Part shown: positions 17,372 through 25,309 of the stretch, piece after piece
Numbering within the stretch: position 1 is the stretch's first letter
Layout of the letters: every line of letters begins with the position of its first letter
Assembly (NCBI RefSeq): GCF_006704125.1
Contig: NZ_VIGH01000010.1
Coordinates: 115,029 to 179,028, forward strand
Length of the DNA stretch: 64,000 nt
Reading direction: 5' to 3'
Origin: Rhodococcus spelaei
GTDB taxonomy: Bacteria; Actinomycetota; Actinomycetes; Mycobacteriales; Mycobacteriaceae
Translations under genes and position numbers: made by a program
Notes under the pieces: generated by a model
Told to the model about the DNA's origin: nothing
Databases searched by the model: none
The model's input: the letters and a program-made list of their open reading frames with translations, nothing else

Positions 17372-18742
17372 GTGCGCGCTGCAGATGGGACCACACCGTT
17401 GCCCGACCTCGAAAAGTTCGACCAGGCCGTCGAACTGGCGTGGCGCGAGTTCCGCGGCACCCTCGCCGACCACATCGGCGCGATGCGCGGCGAGGACATC
17501 CTGGTGGTCGAGCTCGCGGAGGAACCGGGCGCCGGCGGCTACCTCCCGTGCGTGCAGTTCCTGGCCTGGTCCGACGACCTGGTGCGCTGCGAGGTGCCGT
17601 CCAACGCGTTCCTCGACCCCCGGTTCGCGTTGTCGCCCGCCGACGAGACACTTCTGGGCGAGCTCGGCTGGCAGCACCCCACCTGCGGGCCCGACGACGA
17701 CCCCGCCGACGGGTCGCCGGCCCACTTCCTCGACCGCACCGTCCGATGGTCCGACCAGCTCGCGTCGATGACGGTGGCCACGTTCCGCGACGTGTGGAGC
17801 GTGCCGCACCCGAGCTTCCTCCGCGCCGAGGCGGTCGGTCGCCGAGCCGGCCACCTCACCGGTCCCACGGTGCGCGACTGGCTCGCGAGCTCCGACGTCG
17901 ACCCGATGGTGGCCGTCGCCCCGCGCGACCCCGACCACCTGCGCGACCTCGTCGAGGCCGCCCTCACCGACCTGCTCGGCGACCAGCCGCAGGTCGACGG
18001 GGACGGCGACTTCGTCCTGACCATCGAGGGGCACGCCGTATTCGTGATCCCGCACCACACGGAACCCGTCGTCCGGTTGTCGGTGCCGCTGCTCTACCGG
18101 ATCGGCGGCCGGACCCGCGCCGCCGAGACGGTCGCCGACCTCACCGCACGCTGGTCGCACCTGCGGTTCGTCCTGCGCGAGGACCGGCTGAACGCGGTGG
18201 TCGAGATACCCGGGTTCCCGTTCGTGCCACGGCATCTGACGGACCTGCTCGAGCGAGTCACCGCGTTCCTCGCGACCGTGGACCGGGCGTTCGCCGCACG
18301 GTTCGATGCCGTCGGCCATCGCACCACACCCCGTCCGGCGGTCGCCAACCACGAACGCGCGCCGGACGTACCGCCGGCGCTGATGGCGGTGATGCAGTTG
18401 GTGCGCTACGGCGAGGGCACCCTCGCCGCCGAGACCGCCGCCGACGTCTGCGAACGCGACCGCGCCGCCATCCTCGACTACATGCGGATCAGCGCCGAAC
18501 GGACGGCGGAGTGGGGCGGATCGCTGGAAAGGGCTCGCGCCGAGGCGAATCCGGACGAGGTCGTTCACTGCGAAGGCGAGGCGACCGCCTGGGCCGGAAC
18601 GCTCGCCGCGCTGAGCGGCGCCCTGCGAGCGGTCAGTTTCTCCCGGCCAGGACTGACCCCCGCGCCCCCGGAGGAACCGCCACGGCAGCTGGAACTGTTC
18701 GACGAACCGAGCGAGCTCACCCTGTTCGATGCACCTCGCTGA
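17372..18742 (+). CDS. Multi-domain YbjN/T3SS-chaperone-like protein
   Basis: 456 residues. The N-terminal ~150 residues (FDQAVELAWREFRGTLADHI, VQFLAWSDDLVRCEVPSNAF) form one chaperone-like domain. The central region (VDGDGDFVLTIEGHAVFVIP, WSHLRFVLREDRLNAVVEIP) repeats the YbjN-like core seen in the 196-residue neighbour. The C-terminal ~110 residues are helical and acidic and end in ELFDEPSELTLFDAPR. The exact start is uncertain (GTG 17372 or TTG near 17400, where PDLEKFDQ begins). Function is probably peptide or effector binding, by family only. Confidence 0.75.
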   Translation: MRAADGTTPLPDLEKFDQAVELAWREFRGTLADHIGAMRGEDILVVELAEEPGAGGYLPCVQFLAWSDDLVRCEVPSNAFLDPRFALSPADETLLGELGWQHPTCGPDDDPADGSPAHFLDRTVRWSDQLASMTVATFRDVWSVPHPSFLRAEAVGRRAGHLTGPTVRDWLASSDVDPMVAVAPRDPDHLRDLVEAALTDLLGDQPQVDGDGDFVLTIEGHAVFVIPHHTEPVVRLSVPLLYRIGGRTRAAETVADLTARWSHLRFVLREDRLNAVVEIPGFPFVPRHLTDLLERVTAFLATVDRAFAARFDAVGHRTTPRPAVANHERAPDVPPALMAVMQLVRYGEGTLAAETAADVCERDRAAILDYMRISAERTAEWGGSLERARAEANPDEVVHCEGEATAWAGTLAALSGALRAVSFSRPGLTPAPPEEPPRQLELFDEPSELTLFDAPR

Positions 18743-18800
18743 GCTGCGCAGACTTCCCGAAAGCTGCGTTTGTGACTGACCCAGCAGCCCCTTGCGCTGC

Positions 18801-18817
18801 AGCGCTAAAATAGCGCT
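18801..18817 (+). promoter_or_regulatory. vapBC operator palindrome over a leaderless promoter
   Basis: AGCGCTA-AAA-TAGCGCT is a perfect 7-bp inverted repeat with three-base centre, directly abutting the vapB ATG at 18818. TAAAAT (18806-18811) inside it is a good -10 element, placing the transcription start at or next to the A of ATG, and no ribosome site precedes the gene. This predicts a leaderless mRNA repressed by VapB-VapC binding over the -10. No clear -35 is visible. Confidence 0.8.
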
Positions 18818-19054
18818 ATGGCGACGATCCAGATCCGCGAGCTGCCCGAGGAGACGTACGAGGTCATCCGCACCCGGGCCCGCGCCGCGGGACGATCCAT
18901 CCAGTCGTACATGCGCGAGGTGGTGATCGACTTCGCCGCATCCCCGACCGCCGACGAGGTCTTCGAGCGCATGGCGTCCACCCGCTGGGCCTCAGAGGCT
19001 CCGGGCGCGACGCGTGAGTCGATCCTCGCCGATCTCGACGCCGACCGCCGGTGA
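18818..19054 (+). CDS. vapB: VapB-like ribbon-helix-helix antitoxin
   Basis: 78 residues. The N-terminus (MATIQIRELPEETYEVIRTR, then AAGRSIQSYMREVV) is the classic ribbon-helix-helix DNA-binding fold of FitA/VapB antitoxins. The C-terminal half (SPTADEVFERM...ESILADLDADRR) is the toxin-neutralising tail. The start lies directly after a palindromic operator, and the stop overlaps the toxin start (GTGA). It should neutralise the downstream PIN toxin and autoregulate the operon. Confidence 0.93.
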   Translation: MATIQIRELPEETYEVIRTRARAAGRSIQSYMREVVIDFAASPTADEVFERMASTRWASEAPGATRESILADLDADRR

Positions 19055-19449
19055 CCGACTGCGTGCTCGACGCCTCCGCCCTGCTGTTCGCCCTCCTCGG
19101 CCGCACCACCGAGTCAAAGGAACTGCGGCAGAGGCTTTCCCGGTCGCGACGTCACGCCCCGCACCTCATCGACGCCGAGGTGGGCAACGTCCTGCGCCGC
19201 CACGAGCGTGCCGGCCTGATCAGCCCCGCCGAGGCCCACACGGGACTGCTCACCTCGGCTGCGCTGATCGACCAGCGCTACCCGCACACCGGGCCGGTGG
19301 CGGCACTCGCGTGGCCGCTGCGCGAGAACCTGACCTTCTACGACGCGATGTACGTCGCGGTCGCGACCCTGCTCGACGTCCCACTGCTCACCGCCGACGC
19401 GCGCCTGTCCGGAGCGCCCGAACTGCCCTGCACTGTCGAACTGGTCTGA
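19051..19449 (+). CDS. vapC: VapC-like PIN-domain ribonuclease toxin
   Basis: 132 residues from GTG 19051. The PIN acidic residues are all in place: VLDASALLFAL (Asp 7), LIDAEVGNVLRR (Glu near 44), TFYDAMYVAVA (Asp near 96) and LLTADARL (Asp near 114). VapC toxins are Mg-dependent RNases that cleave specific tRNAs or rRNA. The intact acidic quartet suggests an active enzyme. Target RNA cannot be told from sequence. Confidence 0.93.
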   Translation: MTDCVLDASALLFALLGRTTESKELRQRLSRSRRHAPHLIDAEVGNVLRRHERAGLISPAEAHTGLLTSAALIDQRYPHTGPVAALAWPLRENLTFYDAMYVAVATLLDVPLLTADARLSGAPELPCTVELV

Positions 19450-19690
19450 CGGCGCGGCCGCGATGACCGCCAGTCGGGCCACCGCACCGTCGTGGCACCA
19501 TGGGCGCACCCGCAGCGAAAGGAGCCGCATGTCCGCCACGGACGACGCCCACCGGCTCCGACGCCGACACCAGCACTGCGCCGGCTGAGCAGCACGCAGA
19601 CCCGCGCCCGCCGATGCCACGGTCCCACCACGCGAGCGTGATCGTCTCGCCGAGAACCCCCTGTCCGACCCCTGTACCCGAGGTGCCCCG

Positions 19691-20101
19691 ATGACCCGAA
19701 CCACCCAAGAGATCTTCGACCACGCCGCCGAGTTCGCCAAACGCTTCGAGAGCACGCCGACAGACGAGACCGAGCTGGCTGAGCTGGGCGACGCGTGTGA
19801 GGAGAGCGTGGCAACCGACGCGACGGACGCAACCGACGCGAGCGAACCGAGCGACGCAACCGAGGCGGTCGACGCAGTCGAGCCCAGCGAGGCGCCCGAC
19901 GCGACCGACGCCGACGATCTGGAGCCCACACCGCTCGCGATCCTCCGCGCCGCCGCGCGCGCCCACGCCCAGGCCGAGAAGGACCTCGCCGACAGCCTCG
20001 CCGCGGCCAGGGACGCCGGCTACTCGTGGAGCGCGATCGTCGCCGCGCTCGGGACCTCCGGCGAGTCGCTCCGACAACTGCGCGAAGCCGCCGCGAACTG
20101 A
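19691..20101 (+). CDS. Hypothetical protein with Asp-Ala-Thr repeat linker and C-terminal HTH-like region
   Basis: 136 residues. A helical N-terminus (~40 residues) is followed by a low-complexity acidic tract (DATDATDASEPSDATEAVDA, about residues 43-76). A C-terminal ~50-residue helical region ends GYSWSAIVAALGTSGESLRQ, which resembles the helix-turn-helix found at the end of many small actinobacterial proteins (YSWxxIxxALGxS). It may be a small DNA-binding protein; partner and target unknown. The repeat tract probably arose by codon-level slippage (GAC GCG AC-). Confidence 0.65.
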   Translation: MTRTTQEIFDHAAEFAKRFESTPTDETELAELGDACEESVATDATDATDASEPSDATEAVDAVEPSEAPDATDADDLEPTPLAILRAAARAHAQAEKDLADSLAAARDAGYSWSAIVAALGTSGESLRQLREAAAN

Positions 20102-20117
20102 CCGCGTCGCCGCCGGT

Positions 20118-21983
20118 CTACCCGCGCCGCAACCCGCTCGCCCGCGACACCCGCCGCCCCACCCCGGCCCGCACCGCCGCCTCGCTCCCGACGATCCGCA
20201 CGTGAATGCGGGCCCGGGTGATCGCCGTGTACAGCAACTCCCGCGTCAGCAGCGCCGACTCCTCCCCCGGCAACACCACCGACACCGTGTCGTACTGACT
20301 GCCCTGGCTGCGGTGGATCGTCATCGCGTACACGGTCTGCACCGCGGACAGGTTGCTCAGGTGCAGAAGGACGGGCTCCTGCCCGCGCGCGAACGCGGCG
20401 GCAAGACTCCCGTCCGCGCGGCGAACCACGACTCCGGTGTCGCCGTTGTAGATTCGCGCCTCGTGGTCGTTCGCGGTCACCAGCAGCGGCTGGCCCGGGT
20501 ACCAGTGCTCGGGGTCGAGACGCTGCCCGGACGCCTGCCCCACCCACTCGATCGCCTGCCGCGCCCACCAGCTCGCCCCGTACGGACCGTCCCGGTGCGC
20601 GCACAGCAGCCGGTGCGATTCCGATCGCCGCACCGCCTCGGCCACATCCCCGGCCTCCGCCGACTCGGTCACCGCGACCGCCGAGGCCACCACGTCTGCC
20701 CGCAGTCCCGACAGCTCGTCCTCGGCCACGAAGGAGACCTGCTCGTCGCCGCTGCGCAGGATCTCCAGCGCCGCGTCCGCGTCGCCCTCGCGCACCGCGA
20801 CCGCCAGTTCCGCGATCGCGCCGCCGAACCGCCTGCCGCGACTGAGGCGAATCACGCCGCCGCGCAACCGGTCCCGCTCGCTCGCGCTCAGCGCCGCCTC
20901 GGCGGGGTCGTCCGCGGCGTCGAGGTCGGCGCCGACCACCCGCGCCAGCGCCGGGTTCGCTGTGCCGCGCACCGGCCGCGCCACCAGGTCGGCGAGCACC
21001 GCGCCGGCGTCCACGGAGGTCAGCTGGTCGGGGTCGCCGACCAGCACCAGCCGGGTGTCGGGGCGCAGCGCCTCGAGCAGTCGGCACATCATCGTCAGCG
21101 ACACCATCGACGTCTCGTCGACCACGATCGCGTCGTAGGGCAGGTGGTTCGTCGCGTTGTATCGGAACCTGCCGCCGCGCTGCCAGCCGAGCATGCGGTG
21201 CAGCGTCATCGCGCTCAGGTCCGTGGACAGGCCGAGCGACGGGGCCTGTTCGCGCACCGACTCCTGCAGCCTCGCCGCCGCCTTGCCGGTCGGTGCGGCG
21301 AGCCCGATCCGCGGCGCCGGGCCGGGCTGGCGCGCGAGCAGCGCGAGAATCCGTGCGACCGTGTGGGTCTTGCCGGTGCCCGGACCGCCCGCGATCACCG
21401 AGGTCGCATGCGTCGCGGCGACCGCCGCCGCGATCCGTTGCCGGTCCGGGGCCGCCGACGCCCGGCCGTCGCCGTCGAGGAACAGCTCCGTGAGACCCCG
21501 CGTCAGCGCGTCCTCGTCGACCGCCGGGCGCCGCGCCGCCCGCTCGTCGAGCACCCGCCGGATCGTCTCCTCCTGCCGGAAGTAGCGCTCCAGGTACAGC
21601 AGCCCGCCGTCGTCGGTGTCGACCAGTCGCAGCGGGCGCAGCGGTCCGGCGGCGCCGCCGACCACCAGCGGGCTCACCCGCAGCGCCGCCGCGACCGCCG
21701 CGTCCTCGGGCCAGGGCAGCGCGTCGAGGTCCACCGGGACCGCGTCCTCGCCGGGCGTCTCGTCGACGGTGACCTCGCGCATCCGGCCCAGTTCCAGGCA
21801 CACCGAGCCCGACCGCACCGCCCGCACCGCCAGCGCGGTGGCGAGGAGGACCTCCTCCGACCGCTCACCGCTCAGCGCCGAGAGCCGCAGCGCGACATGC
21901 ACGTCCGCCGCGGTCAGCACCCGCGCCTCGTTGAACTCGCGCAGCACACCCTTGCCGCGCTGCGCCACCCGCACGTCCGTCAC
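20118..21983 (-). CDS. recD: Exodeoxyribonuclease V subunit RecD
   Basis: 621 residues from GTG 21983, overlapping the recB stop (GTGA). SF1 helicase motifs: VIAGGPGTGKTHTVARIL (Walker A), IVVDETSMVSLTMM (motif II), VLVGDPDQLTSVDAG (motif III) and the C-terminal AMTIHRSQGSQYDTV plus LLYTAITRAR (motifs V-VI). The 5'-3' motor of RecBCD, it works with RecB and RecC in double-strand-end processing, homologous recombination and degradation of foreign linear DNA. Last gene of the recC-recB-recD operon. Confidence 0.96.
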   Translation of the reverse strand: MTDVRVAQRGKGVLREFNEARVLTAADVHVALRLSALSGERSEEVLLATALAVRAVRSGSVCLELGRMREVTVDETPGEDAVPVDLDALPWPEDAAVAAALRVSPLVVGGAAGPLRPLRLVDTDDGGLLYLERYFRQEETIRRVLDERAARRPAVDEDALTRGLTELFLDGDGRASAAPDRQRIAAAVAATHATSVIAGGPGTGKTHTVARILALLARQPGPAPRIGLAAPTGKAAARLQESVREQAPSLGLSTDLSAMTLHRMLGWQRGGRFRYNATNHLPYDAIVVDETSMVSLTMMCRLLEALRPDTRLVLVGDPDQLTSVDAGAVLADLVARPVRGTANPALARVVGADLDAADDPAEAALSASERDRLRGGVIRLSRGRRFGGAIAELAVAVREGDADAALEILRSGDEQVSFVAEDELSGLRADVVASAVAVTESAEAGDVAEAVRRSESHRLLCAHRDGPYGASWWARQAIEWVGQASGQRLDPEHWYPGQPLLVTANDHEARIYNGDTGVVVRRADGSLAAAFARGQEPVLLHLSNLSAVQTVYAMTIHRSQGSQYDTVSVVLPGEESALLTRELLYTAITRARIHVRIVGSEAAVRAGVGRRVSRASGLRRG

Positions 21984-24900
21984 GCCGTCACCTCCGGTAG
22001 TGGAACCCGGCCGGCGAGCAGGTCCGACAGCTCGGTCACCAGCGCGGCAGGCGGGTGCCAGTCGAACACGCCGCAGCCGGCCGGGGTGTCGGGTCCGACC
22101 ATGCCGCGCACGAACAGGTACTGCGCACCGCCGAGGTGCCGCGCCGGGTCGTATCCGGGCAGCCGCCAGCGCAGGTACCGGTGCAGCGCAACCGAATACA
22201 GCAACGACTGCAAGGGGTAGTGCGAGCGCATCATCTCCTCGGCCATCGCCCCGCGGGTGTAGTCGGCGGTCGTGACGTCCCCCGGCGCGAGCCGGTTGGT
22301 CTTGTAGTCCACCACCACGAAACGCGGCCCGGGCAGGCGCAGCACCGCGTCGATGCTGCCGGTCAGGTAGCCGCGCAGCGGCGTCGGCTCGAGCGTGGCG
22401 AGCCGGTCCGCGTACCCGGCGAGCACGTCGTCGGTGGGCAGGTGCGTGCGCAGCAGTCCCGCGACCGCCCCGAGCAGCACCTCGACCGCGGGCGCGTCGC
22501 CGCCGGCCAGCGGGAGTTCGAACTCGAGTTCCGGCAACCGGTCCGCGGGCGCGATGTCGGCGAGGGTGCCGGCGTCCGACCCGAGCGGGGTGCGCAGCAC
22601 CGGTGCCAACCCGACCGCCAGCTGCTCGGGGTCCACCGAGGACAGTTGGCCGGTCGTCGCCTCGCGGCAGCACCGCAGCAGCTCCGCGTCGAGATCCGCG
22701 GCGGCGGTGTCGACGATCTCGAGCACTGCGTGCACGAGGGTGCCGAACACCGCGCCGGCGGGCAGCCCGTTCATCGGCGACGCGATCCCGGAGTCGTCGG
22801 GCAGGCGCAGCGGCGGCTCGTCGGGTTCGTCGTCCTTGCCCGCGTCCTCGACCTCGCTGCCGACGCCGGACGCGGCGAGGGCGTGCGCGTCGTGCGCCGA
22901 CGCGGTCAGCGCCGAGTAGGAGGTGCGGCGCCAGCGGAAGTCGAGCACCCGGTCGAACCGCGCGGCCGCGAGCTCCCCGGCCTCCCCGGACTGCGGGACC
23001 CACTCCTCGCCGACGATCGGGTCCGCCCCGACCGCCTCCACCGTCGCGACGTCGCCGGCCGACGCGGCCCAGTCGGAGAGTTGTTCGGCGACAACCGGAT
23101 CGGCGGGCACCCCCGACCGCAGCGGCACGGCCAGCTCGCCGGGCCTGCGGCCGAGCAGCATCCGGTGCAGCGGCGACCCGGAGGTCGAGAAGCTCGGCGC
23201 CCACCACAGCACCAGGTGGCATTTCGCCCGGGTCAGCGCGACGTACAGCAGGCGCAGCTCCTCGCCCGCCTCCTCCGTCTCGTGCTTCTTCTTGCGCTGC
23301 GCGTATCCGGGGCTGCCCTGCCCGCCGACGTCGAGGATGCGCCGGTTGTCGTCGTCGTGCAGCAGCAGCCGGTCGGGCACCGACTTCTTCGCCGCGTCCC
23401 ATCCGAACGGCAGGTACACGATCGGGTACTCGAGGCCCTTGCTGGCGTGCACGGTCGCGATCTGCACGGCGGCGGCGTCGCTGTCGAGCCGGCGGCTGCG
23501 GTCCACCACCCCGGAGGTGGGGTCCTTCATCCGTTCGGTCAGCCACCGCGTGAGCGCCGTCAGACCCAACGACTCGTCCACCGCGACGGCGTTGAGCAGC
23601 TGCGCGACGTGCCGCAGGTCGGTGAGCGTGCGTTCGCCACCGTGCACGGCCAGCAGTCGCGCCTCCAACTCCCCTGCCGCCGAGAGCCTTTCGAACAGCG
23701 CGGCGAACCCCGACTGCGCGAACACCGCGGACAGCTCGCGCAGCCGCGCCCCGACGTCGGCGACCACGTCGTCGCCGCGTTCGTCGAGCACCGTTGCGGT
23801 GTGCCCGAGCAGCGGGGTGAGCGCGGCGAGCCGGACCCGCGCGGCGCGGTGCGGCTGCTCGATCGCCTGCAGCACCCACAGCCAGTCCCGCGCGGCGGCG
23901 GTGGTGAACACGCTGGCCCCGCCCGCGAGCACCGACGGGACCCCGGCGCGGTCGAGGGCGTCGTGGACGAGAGTGATCTGCGCGTTGGTGCGCACCAGGA
24001 CCGCGATGTCGCCGGGCGCGACGGGCCGCGGGCCGGCCCCGAGGTCGAGCGGGTCGCCGCGGCGCAGCAGCGCGACGACGTCCGCGGCGAGGTCTGCGGC
24101 GACCCGGCCGCGCAGCGGCCCGACCGACGGGAACCCGGACCTGCCAACGGGTCCCGCGCCGGCGCGGGGCAGGTAACGCAGGCGCAGTGGCGGCAGGCTG
24201 GGCAGCCGCGACGTCGGGTGGTTCGCCCCGACCGGGTGCACCACGATGTCGGGGTGGCCGAGCGCGGCACCGCCGTGCAGGTGGGCCAGCGCGTCGATCA
24301 CCGGGCGGTCGCTGCGCCAGTTGGTGGTCAGTTCCTGGTGGCTGTCCGCGGACCGGACCGCGTCCAGGTAGGCGAGCACCTCGGCGCCGCGGAACGCGTA
24401 GATGGCCTGCTTCGGGTCGCCGACCAGCACCAGCGCGCGGGTGTCTGCTCCTCGGTCGCCGTGGAAGGTGCGGCGCAGGATGTCCCACTGCAGCGGGTCG
24501 GTGTCCTGGAACTCGTCGACGAGCACCACCCGGTAGTGCTCCCGGATCCGGCGGCACGCCGCGTCGCCGTGCTCGGGGTCGGCGAGCACCCCGTGAAGCA
24601 GCAGCGGCAGGTCGTCGAAGTCGCGGACGCCGGTGGCCCGCTTGCGGCGCAGCACCTCGGCGCGGACCGCGGTCGCGAACTCGACCGCCTCCCCCGCCTC
24701 GGTCCCGTCGGCGTCCTCCGGCGCGAGGATCGCCTGCCCGTCGAAGACCGCGGCCTTGGCCGCCTTGCGGGCGTCGGCGGGTCCGAGCAGCGCGGGCGAG
24801 CGGCCGTAGTCGCGCAGGTACAGGTCGCCGATCACCTCGGTGACCAGGTCGTCGGCCTCCTCCACGAGCACCGCGTCGGGGTCGCGTTCACCGGCGACGC

Positions 24901-25309
24901 CGAGCCCGTCGAGGACCCGCTGGCAGAAGCTGTGCGTGGTGACGATGGTGGCGGCGTCGAAGTCCGACAGCGACTGCAGCAGTCGACGCCGGCGCGCCGC
25001 GACCTCGTCGTCGTGGGCGTCGGCCAGGTGCGCGATCAACGGTTCGGCGCTGCGCCGGGCTGCCTCCGGGTCCGCCAATGCCGCTGCGGCGGAGGCGAAC
25101 CGCTGCCGCGTGCGTTCGCGCAATTCCTTGGTCGCGGCGCGGCTGAACGTCACCAGCAGCAGGTCGGCGAGGTCCACTCCGGCCTCGGCGACGAACCGGG
25201 CGGCCAGGCCCACGATGGCGTAGGTCTTGCCGGTGCCGGCGCTGGCCTCGAGCACGGTGGTGCCGTGCGGCAGCGGGCCGCACAGGTCGAAGGTGCGAGT
25301 CTCGGTCAC
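21980..25309 (-). CDS. recB: Exodeoxyribonuclease V subunit RecB (helicase-nuclease)
   Basis: 1109 residues from GTG 25309 (TETRTFDLCGPLPHGTTVLE), overlapping the recC stop (GTGA at 25306-25309). UvrD-type helicase motifs: VLEASAGTGKTYAIVGLA (Walker A), VVLVDEFQDTDPLQW (motif II), IATVHASKGLEYPIVYLP (motif V) and LLYVALTRAKCHL (motif VI). The C-terminal RecB nuclease shows FVVVDYKTNRLAPG (the D-x-K catalytic core) and HYPLQSLLYSVALHRYL. Carries the 3'-5' motor and the single nuclease site of the complex. Confidence 0.97.
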   Translation of the reverse strand: MTETRTFDLCGPLPHGTTVLEASAGTGKTYAIVGLAARFVAEAGVDLADLLLVTFSRAATKELRERTRQRFASAAAALADPEAARRSAEPLIAHLADAHDDEVAARRRRLLQSLSDFDAATIVTTHSFCQRVLDGLGVAGERDPDAVLVEEADDLVTEVIGDLYLRDYGRSPALLGPADARKAAKAAVFDGQAILAPEDADGTEAGEAVEFATAVRAEVLRRKRATGVRDFDDLPLLLHGVLADPEHGDAACRRIREHYRVVLVDEFQDTDPLQWDILRRTFHGDRGADTRALVLVGDPKQAIYAFRGAEVLAYLDAVRSADSHQELTTNWRSDRPVIDALAHLHGGAALGHPDIVVHPVGANHPTSRLPSLPPLRLRYLPRAGAGPVGRSGFPSVGPLRGRVAADLAADVVALLRRGDPLDLGAGPRPVAPGDIAVLVRTNAQITLVHDALDRAGVPSVLAGGASVFTTAAARDWLWVLQAIEQPHRAARVRLAALTPLLGHTATVLDERGDDVVADVGARLRELSAVFAQSGFAALFERLSAAGELEARLLAVHGGERTLTDLRHVAQLLNAVAVDESLGLTALTRWLTERMKDPTSGVVDRSRRLDSDAAAVQIATVHASKGLEYPIVYLPFGWDAAKKSVPDRLLLHDDDNRRILDVGGQGSPGYAQRKKKHETEEAGEELRLLYVALTRAKCHLVLWWAPSFSTSGSPLHRMLLGRRPGELAVPLRSGVPADPVVAEQLSDWAASAGDVATVEAVGADPIVGEEWVPQSGEAGELAAARFDRVLDFRWRRTSYSALTASAHDAHALAASGVGSEVEDAGKDDEPDEPPLRLPDDSGIASPMNGLPAGAVFGTLVHAVLEIVDTAAADLDAELLRCCREATTGQLSSVDPEQLAVGLAPVLRTPLGSDAGTLADIAPADRLPELEFELPLAGGDAPAVEVLLGAVAGLLRTHLPTDDVLAGYADRLATLEPTPLRGYLTGSIDAVLRLPGPRFVVVDYKTNRLAPGDVTTADYTRGAMAEEMMRSHYPLQSLLYSVALHRYLRWRLPGYDPARHLGGAQYLFVRGMVGPDTPAGCGVFDWHPPAALVTELSDLLAGRVPLPEVTA

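Noticed and set aside
19500..19694. 64-residue open frame between vapC and the DAT-repeat gene
   Set aside because: No ribosome site, composition of random GC-rich frames.
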